This document shows, in pieces, positions 1-9,368 of a stretch of 64,000 bases of DNA. Location: positions 124,001-188,000 of the forward strand of contig NZ_LLZG01000411.1 of NCBI RefSeq assembly GCF_001509475.1, in the 5' to 3' direction. Numbering within the stretch: the stretch's first letter is position 1; each line of letters starts with the position of its first letter. Below the pieces are notes generated by a model. It saw only the letters and a program-made list of their open reading frames with translations. It was not told the DNA's origin and searched no databases. This stretch comes from Streptomyces regalis. Lineage in GTDB: Bacteria > Actinomycetota > Actinomycetes > Streptomycetales > Streptomycetaceae. The translations under genes and the position numbers were made by a program.

Positions 1-116
1 GGCTGCGCCCGGCCGGGTGACCCCTCAGCAGGGCCAGTAAAAAGACGACAGAAGATGTCCGGCTTACCCGGCACCCTCGATAGCGACATCGCTCGTACAG
101 GGTCGGGAGGCCGGAC

Positions 117-1031
117 ATGGCACAGCCGTTGAAGGACAAGGTCGCGCTGGTCGCCGGGGCGACACGGGGAGCCGGACGGGGCATCGCCGTGGAGCTGGGG
201 GCGGCCGGCGCCACCGTCTACGTGACGGGACGCAGCACGCGCGCCCGGCGCTCGGAGTACGACCGCCCCGAGACGATCGAGGACACCGCCGACCTGGTCA
301 CCGAGAGCGGCGGCCACGGCGTCGCCGTACCCACCGACCACCTCGACCCGGCGCAGGTCCGCACCCTCGTCGACCGCATCGCGGACGAACAGGGCCGCCT
401 CGACGTTCTCGTCAACGACATCTGGGGCGGCGAGAAGCTCTTCGCCTGGGACAGCCCGATCTGGGAGCACGACCTCGACAAGGGGCTGCGGCTGCTGCGG
501 CTCGCGGTCGAGACACACGCGATCACCAACCACCACGCCCTGCCCCTGCTCCTGCGCCATCCCGGCGGACTCGTGGTCGAGATGACCGACGGCACGGCCG
601 ACTACAACGGCGACCACTACCGCAACTCCTTCTTCTACGACCTCGCCAAGTCATCCGTCCTGCGCATGGCCTTCGCCCTCGGCCACGAACTCGGACCGCG
701 CGGCGCCACCGCCGTCGCGCTGACCCCGGGCTGGCTGCGCTCGGAGATGATGCTCGAGGGCTTCGGGGTGCGGGAGGACAACTGGCGCGACGCCCTCGAA
801 CAGGTCCCGCACTTCGCCATCTCCGAGACGCCGCGCTACGTGGGCCGCGCCGTCGCCGCACTCGCCGCCGATCCCGACGTCGCCCGCTGGAACGGCGCGT
901 CCCTCTCCAGCGGGCAGCTCGCGCAGATCTACGGCTTCACGGACCTCGACGGCAGCCGCCCCGACGCCTGGCGGTACCTCGTCGAGGTCCAGGACGCCGG
1001 GAAGGCGGCGGACACGACGGGTTACCGCTGA
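117..1031 (+). CDS. SDR family oxidoreductase
   Basis: This is a 304-residue short-chain dehydrogenase/reductase, probably cytosolic and NAD(P)-dependent; the substrate is unknown. The N-terminal Rossmann motif GATRGAGRG lies at about residues 14-22 and the catalytic pair is Tyr174/Lys178 (YDLAK). The usual NNAG motif is replaced by NDIWG, and the protein is longer than the classical 250-residue type. Both points recall the DHRS1-like subgroup. The ATG start follows a GGGAGG ribosome-binding site. The 3' end overlaps the convergent next gene by 10 bases. The family call is firm, the subgroup is inference. Confidence 0.9.
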   Translation: MAQPLKDKVALVAGATRGAGRGIAVELGAAGATVYVTGRSTRARRSEYDRPETIEDTADLVTESGGHGVAVPTDHLDPAQVRTLVDRIADEQGRLDVLVNDIWGGEKLFAWDSPIWEHDLDKGLRLLRLAVETHAITNHHALPLLLRHPGGLVVEMTDGTADYNGDHYRNSFFYDLAKSSVLRMAFALGHELGPRGATAVALTPGWLRSEMMLEGFGVREDNWRDALEQVPHFAISETPRYVGRAVAALAADPDVARWNGASLSSGQLAQIYGFTDLDGSRPDAWRYLVEVQDAGKAADTTGYR

Positions 1032-1570
1032 GGCGGCACCGGATCGGCCGCGCGGATCGGCCAGCGCGCGGAGTGGCCGGGCGGCAGGCCGAGGTCGTCC
1101 CGTACGGCCGCGTAGTAGCCCTCACGTCCGGCGCGCTGCCGCTCCAGCAGAGCCTGCCAGGCCGGCGGATCCTGCCTGCCCTCGCGCACGAACCGCTCCA
1201 TCTCCAACGCCGTCAGGACCCAGGCCCTCGCCTTGTCCACCACCGCGGTGCTGCCCAGCATGATCAGCGCTTCACCCGAGGGATCCCGGCGGGTGGTCGC
1301 GTCGGCCAGCAGCGGCTTGGCCTCATCGAGGGTCAGGGGGTCCGGGTGCGGGTCGTTGCCGAGGTCGGCAGCGACCCGGTAGGTCACCGTGACTGTCTTC
1401 TTCACCGACTGCGCGTAGTCGGCGTACACCGCGAGCCGCCGCTCCTCCCAACGCGCCGCCTGCTCCCGCCGGAACCTCACCTGGTCGCCCCGCACGACCA
1501 CCAGATACGAACCGAGCGCGCCGATGACGACGCCGATGAGCGCGGGGAGTTGCTGAATGAACGCGGACAT
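1022..1570 (-). CDS. membrane-anchored hypothetical protein
   Basis: The 182-residue product begins with one hydrophobic helix (about residues 8-26, rich in Leu, Val, Ile and Gly). A basic stretch and a charged, mostly helical cytosolic domain follow, as in a single-pass anchored protein. I recognise no catalytic motif; proteins of this layout are common in Streptomyces but uncharacterised. It converges on the SDR gene and overlaps its end, which suggests a compact region without a dedicated terminator. Confidence 0.7.
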   Translation of the reverse strand: MSAFIQQLPALIGVVIGALGSYLVVVRGDQVRFRREQAARWEERRLAVYADYAQSVKKTVTVTYRVAADLGNDPHPDPLTLDEAKPLLADATTRRDPSGEALIMLGSTAVVDKARAWVLTALEMERFVREGRQDPPAWQALLERQRAGREGYYAAVRDDLGLPPGHSARWPIRAADPVPPQR

Positions 1571-1620
1571 GGACGCACGCTATCTGCCGCGTTGATCGTC
1601 CCGGCAATACGGTTCGGCCC

Positions 1621-1888
1621 ATGACGAACACCACACGCTTCGCAGGGTACGGAGTTCTCATCACGGGCGCGGCCCGCGGCATCGGCGCCGCCACCGCACG
1701 CCGGTTCGCCGAGGAAGGGGCGCGGGTGCTGGTCACCGACGTGCACCTGCCCGCTGCCGAGCAGACCGCGGCGGCGCTGTGCGAACAGGGCCTGGCGGCA
1801 GGGGAGTTCGCCTGTGACGTGGCGGACCGTGCGGCGGTGGAGGCGGCGGTCGCCCACGCCGTCGACACCTTCGGCTCGCTCGACGTCA
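1621..1888 (+). pseudogene. SDR dehydrogenase, 5' fragment (3' end lost)
   Basis: The first ~90 residues are a normal SDR Rossmann half: TGAARGIGAATA is the dinucleotide-binding loop, an acidic residue follows beta-2 (VTDVH), and DVAD lies before helix 4. The reading is lost right after GSLDV, where an intact SDR would continue with the NNAG motif and catalytic Tyr-Lys. Only ten unrelated residues follow before a stop at 1918-1920. Homology ends where an oppositely oriented decarboxylase fragment begins, so this looks like a deletion scar. Confidence 0.75.
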
Positions 1889-2230
1889 CCGGACGGCGCT
1901 GGAAGCTCGGACAGCGTTGATCACGTTCTGGTCGTACGTGCTCGTCAGCCAGTCCCCGGCGAGCGCGGCCGGCGTTGTGCCGCCCGTGACGAAGCCGAGG
2001 TAGCGCGGACCGGCGGAGCCGGAGAAGCCCGGCGCCCACCGCTCGGCGAACCGTTCGAGGGCACCCCCGGCCCCGACACCCTCGGCCGGGAGGTCCTCCC
2101 GCTCGGGTGCGTCGTCCAGGCGCACGACCGGCCGCTCGGCCAGACCGGCCGGCTCCCGGGCGGCGAGATCGCGGGCGGACTGCAGGAGCTCCGGAAGCCG
2201 GGAGAGATCGTCGGCGCGTACGCGATGCAT
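1886..2230 (-). pseudogene. PLP-dependent decarboxylase, N-terminal fragment
   Basis: The 114 residues resemble the N-terminus of the group II pyridoxal-phosphate decarboxylases (aromatic amino acid/glutamate type): a helical dimerisation region, then the GPRYLGFVTGG substrate-side loop and LTSTYDQNV. The PLP-binding core and catalytic lysine are missing, because the frame stops at the junction with the SDR fragment. The start has no strong ribosome-binding site. It can hardly be functional. The assignment to the decarboxylase family is from motif memory. Confidence 0.65.
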
Positions 2231-2351
2231 AACGGCAGCGTAGGGACAACTTCACCGTTTGGTCACAGCCGCGGCAGGTCCACAACCCCCGACCCCGCGC
2301 ACCTGTCTAGCTGGCAGAGAACGCACGGACCACAAGGGGAAAGGCCTGGCC

Positions 2352-3050
2352 ATGGGGGACATTCGCAGACGGCGCGCCGTCGCACTCGGCATCACCGCAG
2401 GACTGGTCGCACCGCTCACGCTGGCACTCGGCGCCGCGCCGGCGCAGGCCGCGAGCTGTACGACGCAGGCCGGGCCGTATCAGAAGCAGGTGGAGAAGTT
2501 CCTCGGCCGACCGGTCGACGGGAAGCAGTCAGCCGCCGACTGCAAGGCCATCCAGGCCTTCCAGAACAAGCACGGCATCACCCCGAACGTCGGGTACGCG
2601 GGCCCCGTCACCTGGGGCGTGATGGACCTGATGAACAAGCAGAAGGCCGTCGGGAGCAACCCCAACAAGGACGGCAAGTGCCCCGTCAACAAGGGCCGCA
2701 TCGCCTGCGTGAACCTCACGCTCCAGCTGAGCTGGGTGCAGGACGGGGACAAGCTGGTCTTCGGCCCGGTACCGGTCCGGACCGGCCGCAACGGCTACGA
2801 GACCCGCACCGGTCTGAAGAAGATCTACTGGCGGCACATCGACCACGTGTCGAGCATCTACAACGTGCCGATGCCGTACGCCCAGTTCTTCGACGGTGGC
2901 CAGGCCTTCCACTCGGTAGGCGTCAGCATGTGGAACCCGCCGGGCTCGCACGGTTGCGTCAACATGACCAAGACCAACGCCAAGAAGTACTGGTCCCTGC
3001 TGAAGAAGGGCGACGACGTCTTCGTGTACGGCCGCAAGCCGGGCACCTGA
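2352..3050 (+). CDS. L,D-transpeptidase with peptidoglycan-binding domain
   Basis: A secreted 232-residue enzyme that probably makes 3-3 cross-links or attaches proteins in the cell wall. A Sec signal peptide (residues 1-34, ending APAQAA) is followed by a peptidoglycan-binding repeat (about 45-95) and a YkuD catalytic domain. The catalytic signature SHGCVNM places the nucleophile at Cys202 with His200 beside it, and an upstream FHSVG supplies the second histidine. I chose the ATG at 2352 because it starts a proper signal peptide behind AAGGGGAAAGG; a longer in-frame reading from 2259 would bury the signal. Confidence 0.9.
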   Translation: MGDIRRRRAVALGITAGLVAPLTLALGAAPAQAASCTTQAGPYQKQVEKFLGRPVDGKQSAADCKAIQAFQNKHGITPNVGYAGPVTWGVMDLMNKQKAVGSNPNKDGKCPVNKGRIACVNLTLQLSWVQDGDKLVFGPVPVRTGRNGYETRTGLKKIYWRHIDHVSSIYNVPMPYAQFFDGGQAFHSVGVSMWNPPGSHGCVNMTKTNAKKYWSLLKKGDDVFVYGRKPGT

Positions 3051-3082
3051 CGCAGCACAGGCACCCGGCTCACGCAGGAACG

Positions 3083-4285
3083 TCACGCCTCGGGGGCGTC
3101 CCCGAAGTCCGGGATCTCCAGCCTGACCCCGCCCTGCCGCGCGGACTCGTGGGCGACGATGCCCGGCAGGGTGTAACGGGCCGCCACCCACGCGTTCACG
3201 GACGGCAGGGAACGGGTGTTGACGGCGGTCACGAAGTCGTCCACCAGGAAGTGGTGGCTGCCCTCGTGGCCGTTGTGCAGGTGGTCGAACTCCCGAGGCA
3301 GCCGCGACCGGTCGTGCACCGGCGCCGAACCCGAGGTGAAGGCGGCCCGCAGATCCGGCGCGATGTGCTGGAGCGACGGATCGTCAGGAGCCATGGTCGG
3401 CTTGGGCTCCAGCAGCTCGCTGATGTCCTTCACGCCCTTCTTGTCCTGCCACAGGGCCACCGTGGCGAGCTGCTCCATGCTCGCCTCGGTGCCGAAGAAG
3501 CGGAAACGGGACTCCCGTATGTGGGACGGGTAGCCCACCCGCCGGAACTCGTTCGTACGGAACGAGCCGCCGCCGGCGACCTCGAACAGCGCGGTCGCGT
3601 TGGACACGTCGTTGCCGAACTGGCTGACGGACTTGTCGAAGACGCCGTCGCCCCGGTCGTCCACGACCCCGATCGCCGACACGCTCACCGCGTGCGTCTG
3701 CCAGGCACCGAGCACGCCGCCCACCGCATGCGTCGGGTACAGCAGCGGGGGATAGCTGGCGGTCGCTTTCCAGTTCTCGCCGCCGCTGTACTGGTACGCC
3801 TCGTAGAACCCCAGGTCCATGTCGTGGACGTAGTCGCCCTCGGCGTAGAAGAGCCGCCCGAAGGCGCCCTCGGCGATCTGGTTGCGGGCGTGCACCGTAG
3901 CCGGGTTGTACTGGCTGGTCTCACCCATCATGTACGTCAGGCCGGTCGCCTTGACCGCGTCGATGATCGCCGCGATCTCCTCCGTGGTGATCGCCATGGG
4001 GACCGCGGAGTAGACGTGCTTGCCGGCGTTCAGGCCCTGGAGCACCAGCGGGCCGTGGGTCCAGCGCTGGGTGAAGATCGCGACCGCGTCGACGGCCTTC
4101 GACTCCAGCATCGCCTCGTACGACGGGAAGGTGCCGGCCAGTCCCTGCGCGTCGGCGAGCTGCTCGGCCCGCTCGGGCAGCAGATCGGTGACGTACACGT
4201 CGCTGACACCGGGGTGGGCCTGGAACAGCGTGGCGAACTGGCCGGAGAACTGGCCGGCGCCGACGATGCCGAGGGAGAACGTCAT
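3083..4285 (-). CDS. Gfo/Idh/MocA family sugar dehydrogenase
   Basis: A ~400-residue NAD(P)-dependent oxidoreductase of the Gfo/Idh/MocA family, acting on a sugar or inositol-type substrate. The N-terminal GIVGAGQFSGQFA loop binds the nucleotide. The EKP-type lysine position reads AVPMAIT, so the usual catalytic lysine appears absent, which is unusual. It is the last gene of the operon with the two permeases and binding protein upstream, so it probably oxidises the imported sugar. The ATG at 4285 has AAAGG ten bases upstream; an alternative GTG at 4303 overlaps the binding-protein stop as GTGA and would couple translation. Confidence 0.85.
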   Translation of the reverse strand: MTFSLGIVGAGQFSGQFATLFQAHPGVSDVYVTDLLPERAEQLADAQGLAGTFPSYEAMLESKAVDAVAIFTQRWTHGPLVLQGLNAGKHVYSAVPMAITTEEIAAIIDAVKATGLTYMMGETSQYNPATVHARNQIAEGAFGRLFYAEGDYVHDMDLGFYEAYQYSGGENWKATASYPPLLYPTHAVGGVLGAWQTHAVSVSAIGVVDDRGDGVFDKSVSQFGNDVSNATALFEVAGGGSFRTNEFRRVGYPSHIRESRFRFFGTEASMEQLATVALWQDKKGVKDISELLEPKPTMAPDDPSLQHIAPDLRAAFTSGSAPVHDRSRLPREFDHLHNGHEGSHHFLVDDFVTAVNTRSLPSVNAWVAARYTLPGIVAHESARQGGVRLEIPDFGDAPEA

Positions 4286-4299
4286 GGAGTGGGTGCCTT

Positions 4300-5649
4300 T
4301 CACTGGCCGAGGATGAGGTTGATCTGGTCGTTGGTCTTGGTCAGGTCGCTCACCGGGGCGCCGTTGGCGAAGACGTCCTGCATCGCGGGGTGCATCAGGG
4401 CGTACACGTCCGCCGCGTAGTCGGTGATCGGGAAGGAGAAGGTGGCGGAGTTCTTCTTGTCGGTGACCGGTTCGGTGAAGGCGGACACGTCGATGCCCTT
4501 CTTCTCGTACGCGGCAACGGCCGCCCGGGTGCCGTCAGGAGTGGCGGGGAAGACGATGCCGTAGCTGCCGACGGTCTTCTGGCACTCGTTCGAGGCCAGG
4601 TACCGCACCCATTTCTTCGCGCCCTCCTTGTTGCGGGCGTTCTTGGTGATGGAGTCGGCGAGGCCGTTCATCATGGTGGCCCGCTTGCCGGTCGGCCCGA
4701 CCGGTGTGGGTGCGGTGCCGACGTCGAGGCCCTTGGTGCCGTAGTAGGTGGAGATCATCCAGGCGCCGTCGAAGGACGTGGCCGCCTTGCCGGAAGCGAC
4801 CTGGGCGTTGGCCGGGTTGGCGCCCTCGGTGTAGTCGGTGAAGGGCGCGAGGTAACCCTTCTTCGCCAGGCCGAAGTACCAGTCGACCACCGACTGGAAG
4901 GTCTTGCTGTCGTACTGGTACTTGGTGCCCCAGCGCGCCTTGTCCGTGTAGTGCCAGCCCGCCGAGGCCACGAACGGGCTCCAGGTGGTCTGGCCGTCGC
5001 CGTCCCCCGCACCGCCCGTCGCCATCCCGTACACCTTGACGTTGTTCTTGTCGAAGCCCTTCTCGTCACCGCGCTTGCCGTTCCTGTCGACGGTCAGGTG
5101 CGCGATGGCCTCCTCGAAGGTGCCGCCGTCCTTCGGGTTCCAGGCGAGGTTGTCGAGCTGCTCGGCGGTGAGCCCGGCCTCCTTGACCATCTTCTGGTTG
5201 TAGAAGAGGGCGACGGTGTCCCAGTCCTTGGGCGCGCCGTAGCGGTGGCCGTCCTGGCCCGTCCAGTTGGCGGCGAGCCCGGCCTGGTAGGCGGAGTCGT
5301 CGATGTTCAAGTCGTCCAGTGGTTCGAGCACGTTCAGGTCCGCGAACTGCCCGAACTTCTGGATGTGGTCGGTGAAGACGTCCGGTTCGGTGCCCGCGAT
5401 GAAGCTCGCGGTGAGCTTGGTCCAGTAGTCGGCCCAGCCCATCTGGGTGATCTTCACCTTCAGACCCGGGTTCTCCTTCTCGAACCCCTTCGCACAGGCC
5501 TGGTAGGCAGGCATCTGGTTGGCGTCCCACAGCCAGTACGTCACCGTGTTCCCGCCCGACCCGGCAGCCCCGCCCTTCGCACAGCCGGTGGCCAGGGACA
5601 GTGCCAGCGCCCCCACGAGCGCCACGGCCGTACGCATACGAACTCGCAT
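4300..5649 (-). CDS. ABC transporter sugar-binding lipoprotein
   Basis: A 449-residue extracellular solute-binding protein of the family-1 (MalE-like) type. The lipoprotein signal ends in LATGC with the lipidated Cys23. The mature part begins with TVTYWLWD and carries the Trp/Tyr-rich sugar-binding surface typical of oligosaccharide binders. It sits between the permease genes and the Gfo/Idh gene on one strand with gaps of about 10 bases, so it delivers the ligand to the permeases at 5660-7561. The sugar is not evident from sequence. Confidence 0.93.
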   Translation of the reverse strand: MRVRMRTAVALVGALALSLATGCAKGGAAGSGGNTVTYWLWDANQMPAYQACAKGFEKENPGLKVKITQMGWADYWTKLTASFIAGTEPDVFTDHIQKFGQFADLNVLEPLDDLNIDDSAYQAGLAANWTGQDGHRYGAPKDWDTVALFYNQKMVKEAGLTAEQLDNLAWNPKDGGTFEEAIAHLTVDRNGKRGDEKGFDKNNVKVYGMATGGAGDGDGQTTWSPFVASAGWHYTDKARWGTKYQYDSKTFQSVVDWYFGLAKKGYLAPFTDYTEGANPANAQVASGKAATSFDGAWMISTYYGTKGLDVGTAPTPVGPTGKRATMMNGLADSITKNARNKEGAKKWVRYLASNECQKTVGSYGIVFPATPDGTRAAVAAYEKKGIDVSAFTEPVTDKKNSATFSFPITDYAADVYALMHPAMQDVFANGAPVSDLTKTNDQINLILGQ

Positions 5650-5659
5650 CCCCGTCCCC

Positions 5660-6577
5660 TTACTTGATGCCGGTGAAGCTGATGGAACTGACGATGCGGC
5701 GTGCGAAGCAGCCGAAGAGCACGAGCATCGGGAGCGCGGCGATGAGGGTGGCCGCCATCAGGCCGGACCAGTCGTAGCCGGTCTGCGGGGTCTGCGCCCG
5801 GAAGATGGCCAGCGCCACGGTGAGCACGCGCGAGCTGTCGCTGTAGGACACCATCAGCGGCCAGAAGTAGTCGTTCCAGGCGGTGATGTACGTCAGCAGT
5901 CCCAGCGTGAGGATCGGCGTGGACGCCATCGGCAGCATCACCCGGAAGAAGATCCGGATCTTCCCGGCCCCGTCCAGCAGGGCGGCCTCCTCCACCTCCC
6001 GGGGCACGTTCATGAAGAACTGCCGCAGGAAGAACACCGCGAACGGCGTCATGAACATCGTCGGCAGGGCGACCCCCAACAGGGTGTCCACCAGGCCGAG
6101 TTGCTTGATGAGCACGAAGTTCGGCAGCAGGGTGAAGATCGTCGGCACCATCAGTCCGGCCAGGAACAGCCCGAACACCTTCTCCCGCCCGCGCCAGCGC
6201 AGCCGGGCGAAGGCGTACGCGGCCATGGCGGAGAAGAAGATCTGGCAGACGGTGATCAGCGTCGAGACGATCACCGAATTGATCAGATAGCGCCAGAACT
6301 TGAGCCCGCCGCCCGAGCCGCCCTGGGCGATCGCCTCCTCGGCGGACTGCAGACCGAGAGCCCGCTCGAAGCCTCCGGTCGTCGGATCGACCGGCAGGAC
6401 ATCACCGGGGTGGGCGGCGAGGGCGGTGTTCGAGGACAGCGCGGTGCGCAGGATCCAGTAGAACGGCAGCAGCGTGATGAGCACGATCGCGGCCATCACC
6501 GCCCAGGCCGCCACCTTCCCGAAGGAGGGCCCGCGCCTCACGCGCCGTACGGTCGTGGTGTCTGCCACGGCAGCCAT
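5660..6577 (-). CDS. ABC sugar transporter permease (MalG-like)
   Basis: A 305-residue inner-membrane permease with six predicted helices. The EAA loop that docks the ATPase is visible as EEAALLDGAGKIRIFFRVMLP, and the C-terminus ends in the short RRIVSSISFTGIK tail typical of MalG-type partners. It lies 18 bases downstream of the MalF-like gene. No ATPase gene is in the operon; Streptomyces importers of this class usually share the MsiK ATPase encoded elsewhere. Confidence 0.93.
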   Translation of the reverse strand: MAAVADTTTVRRVRRGPSFGKVAAWAVMAAIVLITLLPFYWILRTALSSNTALAAHPGDVLPVDPTTGGFERALGLQSAEEAIAQGGSGGGLKFWRYLINSVIVSTLITVCQIFFSAMAAYAFARLRWRGREKVFGLFLAGLMVPTIFTLLPNFVLIKQLGLVDTLLGVALPTMFMTPFAVFFLRQFFMNVPREVEEAALLDGAGKIRIFFRVMLPMASTPILTLGLLTYITAWNDYFWPLMVSYSDSSRVLTVALAIFRAQTPQTGYDWSGLMAATLIAALPMLVLFGCFARRIVSSISFTGIK

Positions 6578-6595
6578 GTCGGCGTCTCCCTTCCC

Positions 6596-7561
6596 TCAGC
6601 CGAGGTCGCTCTGGCCGGCCCGGGTGAGCCGGTACTGCAGGACGGTGATCGCGCTCAGGACGACCAGCAGGGCCACCGACATCGCCGAGGCGTACCCGAA
6701 CTGGAAACGGCCGAAGGCGGCACCGTAGACGTAGTACTGCAGGACGTTCGTGGCGTTCGCCGGACCGCCCGCGGTCGTCACGGCGACTGTGTCGAACACC
6801 TGGAACGAACCGATCACCGTCATGATCAGAACGACCGCCAGGACCGGCCGCAGCAGCGGCATCGTGATCCGCCAGAACATCCGCCACTCACTCGCGCCGT
6901 CCACCTTCGCGGCCTCGTACACGTCGTTCGGTATCGCCATCAGACCGGCGAACAGCAGCAGCGCGGTGTAGCCGACATGCCGCCACACATTGATCAGAGC
7001 GATCGTCGGCACTGCCCAGGTCTCGTCCGCCAGGAACGGGATGCGGTCGGCCCCGAGCCCCGCGATGATCTCGTTTCCTATGCCGAGCTGGGTGTCCAGG
7101 ATCCAGAGCCAGACGATGCCCGCGACCACGTTGGACATCAGGTACGGCGTGAGCACGATCCCGCGCAGCACCGCCGACTGGGTCAGGCGCTGCATCAGTA
7201 CGGCGATGGCGAGTGCCGAGACCGTCTGCACGCCGATGTTGATGACCACGTACTCGACGGTGACCGTCAGCGAGTCCCAGAAGATCGGGTCGTGGACCAT
7301 CCGTACGTAGTTGTCCAGGCCCACCCACTCCGGCGGTGTGAGCAGGTTGAAGCGGGTGAAGCTCAGATAGATGCCCCGCAGTGTCGGCCAGAGCAGGAAG
7401 AGCAGGAAGCCCAGCATCGCCGGAGCGATGAACACCGCGGCGAGCCGCCCGTCCCCCTGGTTCTCGCGGGAGCGCGCCCGCCGTGTCCTCGACTTGGTCC
7501 CTGCCCCCGCCGCGCCGCCCAAAGGCAGACGCGACGGAGGGCTGCTGGAGGCGATGGTCAT
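6596..7561 (-). CDS. ABC sugar transporter permease (MalF-like)
   Basis: A 321-residue membrane permease, first gene of the operon 7561 to 3083. It has a basic cytosolic N-terminus, six helices, and the EAA motif YEAAKVDGASEWRMFWRITMP near residue 220. The gene starts 179 bases from the divergent ROK regulator, and the AT-rich spacer between them (7562-7740) is where a shared operator would be expected. The partner permease and binding protein follow directly. Confidence 0.93.
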   Translation of the reverse strand: MTIASSSPPSRLPLGGAAGAGTKSRTRRARSRENQGDGRLAAVFIAPAMLGFLLFLLWPTLRGIYLSFTRFNLLTPPEWVGLDNYVRMVHDPIFWDSLTVTVEYVVINIGVQTVSALAIAVLMQRLTQSAVLRGIVLTPYLMSNVVAGIVWLWILDTQLGIGNEIIAGLGADRIPFLADETWAVPTIALINVWRHVGYTALLLFAGLMAIPNDVYEAAKVDGASEWRMFWRITMPLLRPVLAVVLIMTVIGSFQVFDTVAVTTAGGPANATNVLQYYVYGAAFGRFQFGYASAMSVALLVVLSAITVLQYRLTRAGQSDLG

Positions 7562-7740
7562 CGGGAGACTCCCTCGTCTGCGGCTCGTCCTCGGCTACTT
7601 ACTTTTGTGGCGAAAGAATCCAGCCGTCAAGGGGTGCGCAAACATCTTCTCCAGGCGGTCCGCGACGCCTTAGACTGGCCTGGTTGCTTTTGAAGAGAAA
7701 AAAATCATGAGAGAAAACATCATGTGGGAGCCTGACGACC

Positions 7741-8901
7741 ATGACCGCAGTAGCCGCCAGCTGGCTTCCCCTCAGCCCCGGTGAACGCTCGGTGGCGATC
7801 GAGGTGCTCCTCGGTGGCCCTGTGTCGCGCACCGAACTCGCCCGTCGGCTCGATCTGTCCGCGGGCAGCCTCACCCGGCTGACCAAACCGCTGATCGAGT
7901 CGGGCCTCCTCGTCGAGGTCCCCGAGGCGGGCGCCGGGGTGGAGGTGCGTCAGGGTCGCCCGTCCCAGCCGCTGGACGTCGTCGCCGAGTCACGCTCCTT
8001 CATCGGCTTCAAGATCACCGATGACATGGTCTACGGCGTCGTCACCACCCTCAGGAGCGAGATCGTCGCCCGCTATGACCGCCCCCTCGCTACCCACGAC
8101 CCCGCCGAGGTTGTGGACCTGCTGGGGGAGATGACCGACGAACTCGCCCGCAGTCACCCCCGGCTGGCCGGCATCGGCATCGGTGTGGGCGGTCTCGTCG
8201 AGGACCGTGCCGTGGTCGGGGAGTCACCGTTCCTGCACTGGAGCGACGTCCCGCTCGCGGAGCTGGTCGAGGAGCGCACCGGGTTGCCGGTCGTCGTGGA
8301 GAACGACGTGGCCGCCCTCGTCGAGGCGGAGACCTGGTTCGGCGCCGGCCGCGGCCTCGACCGCTTCGTCGTCCTCACCATCGGCGCCGGCATCGGCTAC
8401 GGGCTGGTCCTGGGCGGCAAGCGGGTGCCGTACGCCGAGGAGGACCGGGGCTTCGGGCGGCACTGGATCGTGAACCCCAACGGTCCGCTCACTCCCGACG
8501 GGGCGCGCGGCAGCGCCGTCTCCCTGCTGACCATCCCCAACATCCGCTGCCAGGTGCAGGCCGCCACCGGCCGTGACCGCACGTACGAGGAGATCCTCGA
8601 GCTCGCCGCGGCGGGCGAACCGATGTCCTCCCGCGTCATCGAGGAGGCGGCCCGCGCCCTGGGCACCCTGGTCGCCCAGATCGGCAACTTCGTGCTGCCG
8701 CAGAAGATCCTGCTCGCCGGAGAGGGGGTGGGTCTCATGGACGTCGCCGGCGAGACTGTGACGGAGACCATCCGCGCCCACCGGCACCCGCTGGCCGCCC
8801 CGATCGACCTCGAGACCAAGGTGTCCGACTTTCACGACTGGGCGCGTGGTGCCGCCGTTCTCGCGATCCAGGTGCTGGTGCTCGGGGCGGCGGACGTCTG
8901 A
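7741..8901 (+). CDS. ROK family transcriptional regulator
   Basis: A 386-residue ROK repressor: an N-terminal winged helix (residues ~12-65, with SRTELARRLDLSAGSLTRL as the recognition region) followed by a sugar-kinase-fold sensor domain (GIGIGVGGLVED, ENDVAALVEAE, IGAGIGYGLV). It is divergent from importer operon 1 and very likely controls it in response to the imported sugar. The zinc-binding CxCGxxGCxE motif normally found after the GAGIG loop is missing; GRHWIVNPNGPL stands there instead. The start is an ATG preceded by GGGAG. Confidence 0.9.
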   Translation: MTAVAASWLPLSPGERSVAIEVLLGGPVSRTELARRLDLSAGSLTRLTKPLIESGLLVEVPEAGAGVEVRQGRPSQPLDVVAESRSFIGFKITDDMVYGVVTTLRSEIVARYDRPLATHDPAEVVDLLGEMTDELARSHPRLAGIGIGVGGLVEDRAVVGESPFLHWSDVPLAELVEERTGLPVVVENDVAALVEAETWFGAGRGLDRFVVLTIGAGIGYGLVLGGKRVPYAEEDRGFGRHWIVNPNGPLTPDGARGSAVSLLTIPNIRCQVQAATGRDRTYEEILELAAAGEPMSSRVIEEAARALGTLVAQIGNFVLPQKILLAGEGVGLMDVAGETVTETIRAHRHPLAAPIDLETKVSDFHDWARGAAVLAIQVLVLGAADV

Positions 8902-9001
8902 ACTCCGTGATCCACGTGGACAGATGGACGTGATCAGCAACACGGTCCAATATGTCCGCATTGTGCGACCTCACTCACAGCGCCTTCACCTCGGGAGCTC
9001 T

Positions 9002-9187
9002 ATGCTTCACAGCATGTCCACCACTGTTGAATTCGCCTCCGATCGCTCGGCTGACGAGGTCAACGAGGAGATCCGGGCGCTGTGGCGCCGGGCGGGCGGG
9101 ACACTGAGCGTCGAGGAGCGCGAGGAGTACCAGCGCCTCGTCCTGGAGTGGGCCGCCGCGGCCCCGCAGTCGGCGAAGGCGGCCTGA
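9002..9187 (+). CDS. small conserved hypothetical protein
   Basis: A 61-residue acidic, helical protein (SADEVNEEIRALWRR then LSVEEREEYQRLV). I recall similar short proteins in Streptomyces without known function. The ATG at 9002 has GGGAG a few bases upstream, so it is preferred over the ATG at 9014. A longer in-frame reading from 8846 would overlap the ROK gene and lacks a good ribosome-binding site. Confidence 0.65.
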   Translation: MLHSMSTTVEFASDRSADEVNEEIRALWRRAGGTLSVEEREEYQRLVLEWAAAAPQSAKAA

Positions 9188-9368
9188 GCACTCGCCTCGG
9201 CGAAGGCCCGAGCGGCCTTCTCGACGAGCCCCGCCTCGCCTCGGCAACAACCTTCCCGGGCACTCCTGACCCGTTGAGTGCCCATCTCCCACTGACCTCG
9301 GTTCGCATACCGACCTCGGTCGGCGTTCGGCCGGCCCTGAGGTGCGGGCCGGGCCACGTCAGGTCCCG

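Noticed and set aside
2259..2351. Upstream extension of the L,D-transpeptidase
   Set aside because: Would place 31 extra residues before a good signal peptide and bypass the ribosome-binding site.
1814..4420. Very long open frame (868 codons) on the plus strand
   Set aside because: It runs antisense through the transpeptidase and Gfo/Idh genes, is Arg/Gly-rich without any fold, and is an artefact of high GC.
5519..7693. 724-codon open frame antisense to importer operon 1
   Set aside because: Highly charged, His/Gln/Arg-rich composition; the opposite strand encodes clear permeases.
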